Shown here: piece by piece, positions 46,901 through 56,220 of the stretch
Layout of the letters: each line of letters opens with the position of its first letter
How positions within the stretch are numbered: position 1 is the first letter of the stretch
Origin: JALORV01 sp963780715
GTDB lineage: Bacteria > Pseudomonadota > Gammaproteobacteria > Burkholderiales > Burkholderiaceae_F
Reading direction: 5' to 3'
Assembly: GCA_963780715.1 (NCBI GenBank)
Contig: CAWADK010000018.1
Location: forward strand, 1 to 64,000
Length of the DNA: 64,000 nt
Program-made: the position numbers and the translations under genes
The notes under the pieces: model-generated
The model's input: only the letters and a program-made list of their open reading frames with translations
The model's database searches: none
What the model was told of the DNA's origin: nothing

Positions 46901-47021
46901 CGTGCTCTCCTGGTTGGGAATCGGGAATCTGAACTCCCCGCCACTATAGGAAGCGACGCGCCGGACCGTCGCTAAATCTTGACTCAGCGAACCGTAAGAG
47001 TTTCCTAACGGAGCGGCGACG

Positions 47022-47255
47022 GTGAGTGACCGGGCGTCATGCGAAAATCGTCGCGTGCCCGAACCCGACACTTCTTTCCGTCCCGTGCCTCCCGTTGCAT
47101 CACCCTGCATCTCGGTGTGCCGCATGGACCTCCGTACGCAACTCTGCGAGGGATGCGCGCGCACGATCGACGAAATCGCCAACTGGAGTCGCTACTCGGA
47201 CGCCGACAAGCAGGCGGTGTGGCAGCGGATCGCAGCACGCCGCGGCCGGGCCTGA
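47022..47255 (+). CDS. DUF1289 domain-containing protein
   Basis: A roughly 65-77 aa protein. The DUF1289 signature is clear: SPCISVCRMD and LCEGCARTIDEIANWSRYSD, with four cysteines in a C-x3-C...C-x2-C pattern that probably bind metal. GTG 47022 or GTG 47055 could be the start; the conserved domain begins later. It is 19 nt upstream of the MBL gene. Confidence 0.82.
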   Translation: MSDRASCENRRVPEPDTSFRPVPPVASPCISVCRMDLRTQLCEGCARTIDEIANWSRYSDADKQAVWQRIAARRGRA

Positions 47256-47274
47256 GGCCGGCACGCCCGCAACG

Positions 47275-48210
47275 ATGCCTACAGCCGCGGCTTCCGCGCT
47301 GATCCCGTCGACGATGCGGGTCTTCGAGCGCGGCTGGCTGTCGTCGAACAATGTCCTGCTGTTCGACGACGAGGCTACGGCAACCCTGGTCGACACCGGG
47401 TACGTCAGCCACCGCGCGCAGACACTGGCCCTCGTGCAGAGCGCTCTCGGCGGACGGAAGCTGACGCGCATCCTCAACACGCATCTGCACTCGGACCACT
47501 GTGGCGGCAATGCTCATCTGCAGCGCGCCAGCGGCGCGCGCATCGCGATACCGCCCGGCCACGCCGATGCCGTCGCGCGCTGGGATGAGGACCGACTGAG
47601 CTTCCGCGCGACCGGTCAGGAGTGCGAACGGTTCACCCACGACGACGTTCTGCAGCCCGGCGAGACCGTGCACATGGGTGAACGCGACTGGCAGGTATTC
47701 GCGGCGCCCGGCCACGATCCACACTCGATCGTGCTATGGGACGCTGCCGACCGCGTGCTCATTTCAGCCGATGCACTGTGGCAGCACGGGTTCGGCGCGA
47801 TCTTTCCGGAAGTCGAAGGGGACTCGGGCTTCGCCGAACAGGGTGCGATGCTCGATCTGATCGCCGGACTCGACCCGAAGATCGTCATACCCGGGCACGG
47901 CTCACCGTTCGGGGATGTGCCCGCCGCGCTGCTGCGTGCACGCCAGCGCCTCGAAGCCCTCGCCGCCGATCCTGCCCGCAATGCGCGGCAGGTGGCAAAG
48001 GTGCTGATCAAGTTCTACCTGCTCGATGCGCGCTCGCTGCCGTTCGACCGGCTGGTGCAGCATCTGGCTGGCGCGCGTTACTTCACGGTGATCAACGAGC
48101 GCTACTTCCGCCAGCCGTTCGATGAAATGATTGCGAACAGCGTGCACGAACTGGTCGCGGTCGGTGCCGCCGAGTGGCACGACGGCATCGTGGCCAATCG
48201 GGACAGCTGA
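47275..48210 (+). CDS. MBL-fold metallo-hydrolase
   Basis: A 311-aa metallo-beta-lactamase-fold hydrolase. The metal motif is THLHSDHCGGN (about residues 69-79), with a later His in AAPGHDPHS, an Asp in SADALWQHG and the His of VIPGHGSPF. The C-terminal helical part (ARNARQVAKVLIKFYLLDAR...) resembles the second MBL gene at 6.5-7.6 kb. The substrate is unknown. It is probably in one operon with DUF1289. Confidence 0.87.
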   Translation: MPTAAASALIPSTMRVFERGWLSSNNVLLFDDEATATLVDTGYVSHRAQTLALVQSALGGRKLTRILNTHLHSDHCGGNAHLQRASGARIAIPPGHADAVARWDEDRLSFRATGQECERFTHDDVLQPGETVHMGERDWQVFAAPGHDPHSIVLWDAADRVLISADALWQHGFGAIFPEVEGDSGFAEQGAMLDLIAGLDPKIVIPGHGSPFGDVPAALLRARQRLEALAADPARNARQVAKVLIKFYLLDARSLPFDRLVQHLAGARYFTVINERYFRQPFDEMIANSVHELVAVGAAEWHDGIVANRDS

Positions 48211-48228
48211 ACCGCGCCCGCGACCTGG

Positions 48229-50246
48229 CTAGCGCGTCGCGCTGTCGCTCACCTCGGTGTTGCTCGAGGGCGCGTACTGGTACCCGGACAGCGTCACCCC
48301 GGTCACCGTGAACGTGAACGTGCCAGTGGTCTTCGTTCGCGCCGACTTGAATGACGCCACGCCATTCGACCCGGTCAGTGCGCTGCCGGCGCCGCTCACG
48401 ACACCGCTCCAGGTTCCGGTGACGGCCGCGCCGGGCACGGCGTTGCCGTTGCCGTCGCGTACCGTGACCTGCGCCGTCGCCTCGGCATTGCCGTTGCGGA
48501 ACGTGCGCAGCGTGACCGTGATGGCGTCCACGTGCATCGACTGCAAGAACCACCGGCGCACTGGCGTTGATGGAGACACTCTTCGTGTCCGTCAGTCCTG
48601 CGTTGTCGGTCACCTTCAGGGTGGCCGTGTACACGCCCGGCGTCGCGTACGAGTGGCCTGCGCTTGGCGCCAGGACCGGTGCACTGCCGTCGCCAAAGGT
48701 CCACTCGATGCGGGCGATGCTGCCGTCCGGATCGCTGGAACCGGCCGAACTGAAATTCACCATCAGCGGCGCCACGCCGGACGTCGGTGCTGCCGACAGC
48801 ACCGCTATCGGCGGCTGCGAAGTGGCCGCCGGGACAGTGCCACTCAGCAGGTACTCGCCAAGGCTGCCGTAGTTCGAATAACCGGTCGTACAGGTCGCCC
48901 TTGCCAACGCCGGTAACGACGACGAAGTAGGTGCCGCCGCCACTGGTCACGCTCAGGGTCGCACCCAAGGCGTCCACCGGATTGCCGCTCGCCAGCAGGT
49001 TGCTCGAACCATCGCGCAGTTCAACACGGACATCGAGGTTGGGGGACCGGCGCGCTGGAGTGACGCTGATGCTGACCGGGCCCGCGGCCGCGACGAAAGA
49101 AAATACGTCAACGTCGCCCGTGCGCTCGATGACGCCACCGGCTTCGAGCGTCGTCACGCCGGCCGACGTCACACCCGCGATCCGGCTGGCCGTGCCCGTC
49201 GTGTTGCCATGGTCATCCGCACGCGCGACCACGCCATTGGATGCCATGACGGCGTAATCATCTTCCTTGTTGTTCGCGCCGGGATACTCGCCCTTGCTCC
49301 ATTGCACGAGGCTCTGGTAGTAGCCGACGCCCATGATCGGCGCCCAGCCGGTCGCGCCCGTGCCGTGGCCCGCGTAGTAGCCCTGCGTGGACGTGCCGTC
49401 GTGGTGCAGGCCGACGTTGTGACCGGCCTCGTGCGACGCGGCTTCAGCGACGTACTTTTCGTTGCCGCTGCCCAGCATGTCGTAGAAGACCAGCGCCGGC
49501 TTGTAGTAGTCGGAAGTGTTGTCGAACACGCCGAGGTAGGCAACGCCGCCGCAACTGCAGTCGTAGAACGTGCGCTTGGTGATCAGCACCGTGGTGCCGT
49601 AGATGTCGTCGCCACTGCCGCTGCGAGTGAGCCGATCGGACGACGGCATCTCGGTGGTCACGTCGACATCGAAGGGTGCATAGTCTTCCGCGACGCGCTG
49701 CCAGATGTACTGGATGCGTTCGAGCTCAGCAGTGCTGAACGAGTACGGCACGCCGTCGGTATCAAAGGGGAGCGCCGTGATCGTGGGGCTGGTCGAGGTG
49801 TTCCAGGCCGTGTTGGTCAGCGTCGCGCCCTTGAAGTTGAGATAGATCGTGCGCTTCGACCCCGGCCGGCTGTGCAGCATGAAAGTCTGGTCGAGCGGCG
49901 CAAGGTTGCCCGAAGCCGTCAACGAAGGCGCCGCGGCGGGACCGTCTGCCTGCAGCGGCGCGTCGAGGTCTTCCTGGTAGAACACGCGTCCCTGGCGGTC
50001 GAGCCAGGCATTGCGGTCGCGTCGCAGGATCGCCGCGAATTCGGCGGGCGACTTGCCGTACCACGCTGCCAGCTCGGGCAGGCGCCCGCCGAGCAGGTCG
50101 ATGGCGCGCTGGCCGCGCGCCTTCTCCGGCAATTCGAGGACCGGGAACGGTGGCTTGGGTGGCGCGGACGACCGATCCGATTGCGCCCAGGCAGGCGTTG
50201 CCAGCGCCGCTGCCATGAGCAGCCCCGCGATCCAGATTCTCAACAC
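48229..50246 (-). CDS. Secreted metzincin metalloprotease with PKD domain (frameshifted)
   Basis: A roughly 670-aa exported protease. A signal peptide starts at GTG 50246 (VLRIWIAGLLMAAALATPAWA). The catalytic zinc motif HEAGHNVGLHHDG (HExxHxxGxxHD, metzincin) is followed by the Met-turn context APIMGVGYYQSL. A beta-sandwich segment (FSFVAAAGPVSISVTPAR), then a PKD domain (DPDGSIARIEWTFGDGSA, YATPGVYTATLKVTD) and a C-terminal Ig-like domain ending EVSDSATR follow. Frame changes lie near 48885 and near 48545. Extracellular protein degradation is the expected role. Confidence 0.82.
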
Positions 50247-50290
50247 GGATGTCCTTCCCGGCCGCAGCGCGGCCTGCACCGACTCCGCCG

Positions 50291-50401
50291 CTACATGCAC
50301 GCGGCAGTGGCGAGAACTACGAATGCGACCAGCGACCACATGCCGGCAAACACCGGAATGTCACCGAACGGAACGAGGCGATCGTCGTCGGACTGGGTCA
50401 T
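50291..50401 (-). CDS. 36-aa single-pass membrane micro-protein
   Basis: The ORF reads MTQSDDDRLVPFGDIPVFAG, then a hydrophobic segment MWSLVAFVVLATAACM. ATG 50401 has a good ribosome site (gcggaggccacg) six bases upstream. The acidic N-terminus plus one C-terminal helix is the shape of small accessory membrane subunits. It lies 44 nt upstream of the metzincin start. No family is recognised. Confidence 0.5.
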   Translation of the reverse strand: MTQSDDDRLVPFGDIPVFAGMWSLVAFVVLATAACM

Positions 50402-50587
50402 CGTGGCCTCCGCGGGGCACGTAGCAGGCGCCCCTCATCAGGAGTATCGGCACGACCCAGGCGGATGTTTATCGTCCTGACAGACGAACGGACCCCTCGG
50501 GGGAACGAATTACGACCTCCGGATTACCGCGCGGTTGTTGCTCGTCGAAGGCGATCGCCCCCGACTAGTGCTGGACACTCGAGCAAC

Positions 50588-50618
50588 AAAAAAGGCGCCC
50601 CGTGGGGCGCCTCTTTAT
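50588..50618 (-). terminator. Rho-independent terminator of the minus-strand operon
   Basis: On the minus strand, AGGCGCCCC pairs with GGGGCGCCT (9 bp, tiny loop) followed by TTTTT. It lies 25 nt beyond the stop of the 109-aa exported protein, so it should end the transcript coming from the formate dehydrogenase side. Confidence 0.85.
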
Positions 50619-50635
50619 AGCGAGGTGAGTGATCG

Positions 50636-50965
50636 CTACTTCTTGGCGGCCACTGGCGCAGGTTGCGCCGGAGCAGCCGCCGCTGCCGGAGCCGCGGGCG
50701 GCACGAACGGGCCGGGATTCACACAGGCGGGCGTCGCTTCAGGCGTGTAGGCCTTACCGCTGGCCTTCTGCTCCTTGATGTAGGACTCGGCGACTTTCGT
50801 CTGCGACATGCACAGCGTGTAGGCGTCGACCTTGGCAGCGTGGGCCGCCTTGGCGGCGTTCAGCGCGGCTGTGGCCTGCTGCTCTGGCGTCGGTGCCGGC
50901 AGTTTGGCCACGCCGGCCGCAGCAAAGGCCAGCGCACACGCAACAATGAAGATGTGCTTCAGCAT
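50636..50965 (-). CDS. Exported 109-aa hypothetical protein
   Basis: A small protein with a signal peptide (MLKHIFIVACALAFAAAG). The mature part has an Ala-rich helix (TAALNAAKAAHAAKVDAYTLC), two cysteines (CMSQTKVAESYIKEQK, PACVNPGPF) and an Ala/Pro-rich tail ending APVAAKK. It lies 26 nt downstream of fdhC on the same strand and just before the terminator. It may belong to the formate dehydrogenase operon, but no family is recognised. Confidence 0.7.
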   Translation of the reverse strand: MLKHIFIVACALAFAAAGVAKLPAPTPEQQATAALNAAKAAHAAKVDAYTLCMSQTKVAESYIKEQKASGKAYTPEATPACVNPGPFVPPAAPAAAAAPAQPAPVAAKK

Positions 50966-50991
50966 GACTCCCCCGTTTGATCCGATGACTT

Positions 50992-52053
50992 CTACTTCAC
51001 AGAGAGCAGGACCGCCTGGCGGACGGGCTCAGGCACCGCAGCCTCGGACACCATCGGACTCTCGGGCACCTTGCCGGCTTTGACATCGTTGTACCAGAGC
51101 TGGTGGTGATGCTTGGCCCATTCGACCGTCACGTATCCATTGCGCATGGCGCGATACGCCCCCTTCATGCCGATCGTGCCCAGATAGATGTGCACGCAGG
51201 CCATGGCGATCGCCAGGTAGGCCAGCACCATGTGGATGAGGTTGAAGGTCTGCATCGTGGCCCGGTCCTGACCGAAATTCGGGAAATTCAGCACCAATCC
51301 GGTCACGATCAGCAGCGGCGTTAACAAGACCAGCAGCAACCAGAAGACCATCTTCTCGCCGCCGTTGAATTTGCCCGAGGGATATTCGTGCCCGGTCAGG
51401 TTGCCGACGATCTTCGTCATCCAGACGAAGTCTTCCTTGTTGAACCAGTTGTGCCGCAGGTAGCGGGCGATCATCCACACGACGCCGACAATCAGGATCG
51501 GCCCGATGAAGTTGTGGACGTTCTTGGCCGCCGCGGCCAGCCACGAATAGAGCGTGTGGCCGATGATCGGCAGCAGCAACACCTTGCCGAAGGTGAGGAT
51601 CAGTCCGGTGATGGCGAGCGTCACCCAGACGATGGCCATGGTCCAGTGCGCATAACGATCCGACGGGCGGAAGCGCTGGATCATCATCTTCGACCCGCTT
51701 TCACCCACCGGGATCGAGCCGCGTATGGCATAGAAGCCACCCAGTGACAGCATGGCCAGTGCAACCAGCAGCCCACCGATGAGAGACGCCGGCACGCGCG
51801 CCTGCCGCCACGTTTCACCACGCGACTGGATCAGCACACCCTGCTCCGGCGCGGCACCAAGCTGGGTGAAACCCGGCTGGCCCGACCGCACTTCACGCCA
51901 GACCGGCGCGTTGTTATAGGGCTGAGTAATGCTCTGCTGCACCTGCTGGCGCGCGCTTTCCTGCTGCTGCGGGGTCGCGGGTTGCGCCGCCGCGTAGCCT
52001 GCGAAGGCCAGCACGGCTGCGGCCAACCCTGCCCGCCACGAGAGAATCGTCAT
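50992..52053 (-). CDS. fdhC: Formate dehydrogenase gamma subunit, cytochrome b
   Basis: A 353-aa membrane subunit that takes electrons from FdhB to the quinone pool. An N-terminal signal-like helix (MTILSWRAGLAAAVLAFAGYAAA) and a periplasmic stretch precede a further helix (about 120-140) and the four-helix cytochrome b domain. Candidate heme ligands are H in DRYAHWTMAIVW, H in IIGHTLYSW, H in NVHNFIGPIL and H in ACVHIYLGTIG. It is last of the core fdh genes, 10 nt after the lipoprotein gene. Confidence 0.92.
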   Translation of the reverse strand: MTILSWRAGLAAAVLAFAGYAAAQPATPQQQESARQQVQQSITQPYNNAPVWREVRSGQPGFTQLGAAPEQGVLIQSRGETWRQARVPASLIGGLLVALAMLSLGGFYAIRGSIPVGESGSKMMIQRFRPSDRYAHWTMAIVWVTLAITGLILTFGKVLLLPIIGHTLYSWLAAAAKNVHNFIGPILIVGVVWMIARYLRHNWFNKEDFVWMTKIVGNLTGHEYPSGKFNGGEKMVFWLLLVLLTPLLIVTGLVLNFPNFGQDRATMQTFNLIHMVLAYLAIAMACVHIYLGTIGMKGAYRAMRNGYVTVEWAKHHHQLWYNDVKAGKVPESPMVSEAAVPEPVRQAVLLSVK

Positions 52054-52063
52054 GGCGCGGCTC

Positions 52064-52300
52064 CTACTTCGCAGGTATGCGTGAGTAGTCGTTCTGGCCC
52101 TGCGTGCGGGCCTGGATGGCCGCCTCCCACTGCGCCTGCTTGCCCCCGTACTGGGGTGAGTCCCATGGCGCAGCAACCGGAGCACCCGAGTACTTGCCCG
52201 GCTCGTAGGTGGTGACCTTCTTCTCTCCGCAGGCAGAAAGCCCGAAGACCACTGCAAATGCGGCGAGCACCGCCGCTGGCTTGGCGAGTTTGCGCATCAT
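52064..52300 (-). CDS. Formate dehydrogenase-linked small lipoprotein
   Basis: A 78-aa protein with a lipobox LSAC (signal MMRKLAKPAAVLAAFAVVFG). The short mature part has VTTYEPGKYSGAPVAAPWDS and ends NDYSRIPAK. Its ATG overlaps the FdhB stop (ATGA). Position between fdhB and fdhC suggests an accessory lipoprotein of the periplasmic enzyme complex. The family is not recognised. Confidence 0.75.
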   Translation of the reverse strand: MMRKLAKPAAVLAAFAVVFGLSACGEKKVTTYEPGKYSGAPVAAPWDSPQYGGKQAQWEAAIQARTQGQNDYSRIPAK

Positions 52301-52923
52301 TTCTTCCCTTCGGTCGTCGCCGGCGCCGCTCCGGCCTTCGGCGTTCCGTACGCCGTGGCCCAGCCGATGACTTCGGAACCCTTGCCGCGCACCGTGACCC
52401 GCTCGCGGAAGATATTCGCGATGACATCACCGTCGCCGGCGAGCAGTGCCTTGGTGGAGCACATCTCCGCGCACAGCGGCAACTTGCCCTCGGCGATGCG
52501 GTTCTGGCCGTACTTGCTGAACTGCTCTTCTGCCGTGCCCTTGCCCGGGCCGCCCTGGCAGAACGTGCACTTGTCCATCTTGCCGCGCGCACCGAATGCC
52601 CCGGCCTGCGGGAACTGCGGCGCACCGAACGGACAGGCATACAGGCAGTAGCCGCAGCCAATGCACTGGTCCTTGTCGTGCAGCACCACACCGTCTTCGC
52701 TGCGGACAAAGCAATCGACCGGACAGACTGCCATGCACGGCGCATCGGAGCAGTGCATGCAGGCGACCGAGATCGATCGTTCGCCGGGCGCGCCATCATT
52801 GAGAGTGACGACGCGGCGGCGGTTCACGCCCCAGGGGACTTCGTTCGCGTTCTTGCAAGCCGTGACACAGCCGTTGCACTCGATGCAGCGGTTGGCATCA
52901 CAGATGAACTTCATGCGGGCCAT
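52297..52923 (-). CDS. fdhB: Formate dehydrogenase beta subunit, 4Fe-4S
   Basis: A 208-aa electron-transfer subunit with four ferredoxin-type cysteine sets: CDANRCIECNGCVTACKN, CMHCSDAPCMAVCPVDC, CIGCGYCLYACPFGAP, and CTFCQGG with a late CAEMCSTKAL. It binds about four [4Fe-4S] clusters and links FdhA to cytochrome b. The start MARMKFICDAN at 52923 follows gaaacaaggagaccc. It is 32 nt downstream of fdhA. Confidence 0.93.
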   Translation of the reverse strand: MARMKFICDANRCIECNGCVTACKNANEVPWGVNRRRVVTLNDGAPGERSISVACMHCSDAPCMAVCPVDCFVRSEDGVVLHDKDQCIGCGYCLYACPFGAPQFPQAGAFGARGKMDKCTFCQGGPGKGTAEEQFSKYGQNRIAEGKLPLCAEMCSTKALLAGDGDVIANIFRERVTVRGKGSEVIGWATAYGTPKAGAAPATTEGKK

Positions 52924-52955
52924 CGTGGGTCTCCTTGTTTCGTTCTCGAGGCCGC

Positions 52956-55916
52956 TCAGGCCAGCTTGGCAACCTGGCAAAGGGACGTCTTGGTGCCTTC
53001 CTGCATATTCGTCACCGAGTCATAGCCGTACGTCGTGCTGGTGTTGATTGCCTCGCCACGGACAATTGGTGCTGACCCGGCCGGATAGCTTTCCAGCAGG
53101 TCCTTGCCTTGCCACCAGCCCGCAAAGTGGAACGGCATGAACACGGTGTCCGGACCCACCCGCTCGGTCACAAGAGCCATGACCTTGAGCTTCGCACCGG
53201 TCGGGGTGTTCACCCAGACCCACTCGCCGTTGCGGATGCCGCGGTCGTTGGCGGCCTTGGGATTGATCTCGATGAACATGTTCTGCTGCAGTTCAGCGAG
53301 CCATGGGTTGGAGCGCGTCTCGTCGCCGCCGCCCTCGAACTCCGTCAGCCGTCCGGAGGTCATGACCAGCGGGAATTTCTCGTAGACCTTTTCGGCGATG
53401 TTCTTGTCCTGCACGGTCTTGTAGAGCGTCGGCACACGCCAGAAGTCCTTGCGGTCCGCATAGGTCGGGTATTTCGCGACCAGATCGGGACGATTGCTGT
53501 ACAGCGGCTCGCGATGGATCGGGACGGGGTCCGGGAAGTTCCAGACCACGGCACGCGCCTTGGCATTGCCGAACGGATGGCACTGGTGCTTGGTCATCAC
53601 GACACGGATGATCCCGCCCGAAAGATCGGTCTTCCAGTTCTTGCCCTCGGCCGCCTTCTTCTCGTCCTCGGTCAGTTCGTTCCACCAGCCGAGCTTCTTC
53701 AGGAACACGTGATCGAACTCGGGATAGCCCGTCGTGATTTCGGCACCCTTCGAATGCGAACCCGCCTCGGCGAGCAGATTGACACCGTCGCGCTCGACGC
53801 CGAAATTGGCGCGGAAGTTGCCGCCGCCGTCCATGACCGTCTGCGAGGTGTCGTACAGGTTCGGCGAACCCGGGTGCTTCATCTGCGGCGTGCCGTAGCA
53901 CGGCCACGGCAGACCGAAGAATTCACCGTCGCACGGCCCACCCTTGGCACGCAGCGTCTTCACGTCGAAGGTGCCCATGTGCTTCATGTGCAGCTTCAGA
54001 CGCTCCGGACTCTGCCCGGTGTAGCCGATGGTCCAGGTGCCGCGATTGATTTCGTTGGCGAGGATGTCCTCGATGACCGGTTCTTCCCAGCCACCGGCCC
54101 CCGGAGCGGTCCGGATGGTCTGCTTGCCGTCCCGCTTGCCGAGCAGCTGGTCGCCGAAGCCCCACTTCTGCGCGAAGCGCAGCATGATCGCGTGGTCGGT
54201 CCGCGATTCAAACAGGGGCTCGATGACCTTTTCGCGCCACTGCAGCGAGCGGTTGGACGCCGTACAGGAGCCGGTCGTTTCGAACTGGGTGCACGCAGGC
54301 AGCAGGTAGACGCTGCGGTTCGGGTTGAGCTTGCCGCCTTCCGCGGGCATCGCCGCCATCGCGGCAGTCGCCGACGGATACGGATCGACCACGACGAGCA
54401 GGTCGAGCGCATCCATGGCCTTTTTCATCTCCAGCCCGCGCGTCTGCGAGTTGGGCGCGTGGCCCCAGTAGAAAACGGCCCGCAGGTTCGGCCCCTGGCC
54501 GATCGTGTCGTTCGGCTCGAGCACCGCGTCGATCCAGCGGCTGACGGTGGTGCCGGGCTTCGTCATCATCGCGTCGGACGCGAAACGCTTCTTCAGCCAG
54601 TCGAGGTCGACGTTCCAGACCTTGGCCCAGTGCGCCCACGAGCCCGGCACGATGCCGTAGTAGCCGGGCAGCGAGTCCGGATTCGGACCCACGTCGGTCG
54701 CGCCCTGGACGTTGTCGTGGCCACGGAAGATGTTGGTGCCGCCACCGGAGACACCGACGTTGCCAAGGACGAGCTGCAACAGGCACGACGCCCGCACGAT
54801 GGCGTTTCCCGTCGTGTGCTGGGTCTGCCCCATGCACCAGACGATCGTGCTGGGCCGGTTCTTGGCCATCGTCTCGGCGGCCAGCAGTACCTGGTCCTCG
54901 GGCACGCCGCAGGCTTCGGTCACCTTGTCGGGGGTCCACTTCATGACCTCCTCTTTGACCTTGTCGATGCCATACACCCGAGCCGCCAGGTACGCCTTGT
55001 CTTCCCAGCCGTTCTTGAAGATGTGATACATCATCCCGTAGAGGTACGGGATGTCTCCGCCCGAGCGCAGGCGGATGTAGTGATCGGCCTTCGCCGCCGT
55101 GCGCGTGAAGCGCGGGTCGACGACGATCATCTTGGCGCCGTTTTCCTTCGCATGCAGCGAGAACAGCATCGACACCGGGTGCGCCTCGGCGGCGTTCGAC
55201 CCGATGTACATGATGGCCTTCGAATTCATCATGTCGTTGTATGAATTCGTCATCGCGCCATAGCCCCAGGTGTTCGCCACACCGGCGACCGTCGTGGAGT
55301 GGCAGATGCGGGCCTGGTGGTCGCAGTTGTTCGTGCCCCAGAGCGATACGAACTTGCGCAGCAGGTAGGCCTGCTCGTTGTTGTGTTTGGACGAGCCGAT
55401 GAAGTAAGCCGCGTCCGGACCGGACTCCTCGCGGATCTTGGTCATCTTGGCGGTGATCTCGTCGATCGCCTGGTCCCAGCTGATGCGCTGGTACTTGCCG
55501 TCGACCAGCTTCATCGGGTACTTCAGGCGGTGCGAATGCTCGGTCATGCCGTGCTCGCGAACCGATGCACCCTTGGCGCAGTGCGCCCCGAGGTTCAGCG
55601 GCGAGTCGAACACCGGCTCCTGGCTCACCCACACGCCATTTTTCACGACCGCGTCCACCGCGCAGCCGACCGAGCAGTGCGTGCACACGGTGCGCTTGAC
55701 CTGCTCGCCCGCGGCCGCCTGTGCCGCCGCCGGAGCCGCCTCGGCCTTGCCGATGGCACCGTACGGCAGCTGCGACGCAAACGCCGCAGCACCCGCCGTC
55801 ACGCCGGAGCGCTTCAGGAAGGTGCGTCGATCGATCGTGCGGCCGTGCATGCCCGAAACGGCACGCGCAAGGCGACCCTGGGCCGTCGCGGCCCCCGCGG
55901 ATTTCTTCGTAAGCAT
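52956..55916 (-). CDS. fdhA: Formate dehydrogenase alpha, Mo/W-bisPGD catalytic subunit
   Basis: A 986-aa catalytic subunit. A twin-arginine signal DRRTFLKRSG (residues 29-38) sends it to the periplasm. The proximal [4Fe-4S] ligands are C78, C81, C85 and C113. The metal ligand is C205 (CDHQARICHST), a cysteine rather than selenocysteine; no in-frame TGA occurs. Later segments (IVVDPRFTRTAAKADHY, GHDNVQGATDVG, KHQCHPFGNAKARA, MTSGRLTEFEGGG) fit the FDH/DMSO reductase family. It oxidises formate to CO2 at the periplasmic face. The Tat gene lies 15 nt upstream. Confidence 0.95.
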   Translation of the reverse strand: MLTKKSAGAATAQGRLARAVSGMHGRTIDRRTFLKRSGVTAGAAAFASQLPYGAIGKAEAAPAAAQAAAGEQVKRTVCTHCSVGCAVDAVVKNGVWVSQEPVFDSPLNLGAHCAKGASVREHGMTEHSHRLKYPMKLVDGKYQRISWDQAIDEITAKMTKIREESGPDAAYFIGSSKHNNEQAYLLRKFVSLWGTNNCDHQARICHSTTVAGVANTWGYGAMTNSYNDMMNSKAIMYIGSNAAEAHPVSMLFSLHAKENGAKMIVVDPRFTRTAAKADHYIRLRSGGDIPYLYGMMYHIFKNGWEDKAYLAARVYGIDKVKEEVMKWTPDKVTEACGVPEDQVLLAAETMAKNRPSTIVWCMGQTQHTTGNAIVRASCLLQLVLGNVGVSGGGTNIFRGHDNVQGATDVGPNPDSLPGYYGIVPGSWAHWAKVWNVDLDWLKKRFASDAMMTKPGTTVSRWIDAVLEPNDTIGQGPNLRAVFYWGHAPNSQTRGLEMKKAMDALDLLVVVDPYPSATAAMAAMPAEGGKLNPNRSVYLLPACTQFETTGSCTASNRSLQWREKVIEPLFESRTDHAIMLRFAQKWGFGDQLLGKRDGKQTIRTAPGAGGWEEPVIEDILANEINRGTWTIGYTGQSPERLKLHMKHMGTFDVKTLRAKGGPCDGEFFGLPWPCYGTPQMKHPGSPNLYDTSQTVMDGGGNFRANFGVERDGVNLLAEAGSHSKGAEITTGYPEFDHVFLKKLGWWNELTEDEKKAAEGKNWKTDLSGGIIRVVMTKHQCHPFGNAKARAVVWNFPDPVPIHREPLYSNRPDLVAKYPTYADRKDFWRVPTLYKTVQDKNIAEKVYEKFPLVMTSGRLTEFEGGGDETRSNPWLAELQQNMFIEINPKAANDRGIRNGEWVWVNTPTGAKLKVMALVTERVGPDTVFMPFHFAGWWQGKDLLESYPAGSAPIVRGEAINTSTTYGYDSVTNMQEGTKTSLCQVAKLA

Positions 55917-55931
55917 CGGGGAGTCTCCCGT

Positions 55932-56132
55932 TTAGACCTGGGTGGTGCGGTAGTAGTGACGGATGTGCGCGGTTTCGCGATAACCGGGCTGTGATGAGTC
56001 CTCGGCTGCCGTGCTGTCAGACGCGGTTCTGTGCTCGCCGACAAACGTCGTCGCCACAGCCGCTGCCGCAGCAGCGCCGCCGATCGCGACTGCCTTGAAA
56101 AAGCCGCGACGGCTAGGTTGATCGTTATTCAT
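55932..56132 (-). CDS. Small twin-arginine-signal protein of the fdh operon
   Basis: A 66-aa protein beginning MNNDQPSRRGFFKAVAIGG, a Tat signal (SRRGFFK). An Ala-rich hydrophobic helix and a short polar tail (YRETAHIRHYYRTTQV) follow. Such proteins, sometimes called FdhX-like, commonly precede fdhA in these clusters and may help export or anchor the enzyme. That role is inferred from position. Confidence 0.82.
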   Translation of the reverse strand: MNNDQPSRRGFFKAVAIGGAAAAAAVATTFVGEHRTASDSTAAEDSSQPGYRETAHIRHYYRTTQV

Positions 56133-56220
56133 ATGAACAATCCTTCATTCCCCTTGGCTCCGCGATCATCCCTCCGGCATCGGCGGTCAGTCAACGCTCG
56201 GCGTCCCGTAAGCGCGCTGC

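Noticed and set aside
55280..55320. Selenocysteine in FdhA
   Set aside because: The metal-ligand codon at residue 205 reads Cys, and the whole 986-codon frame has no internal TGA.
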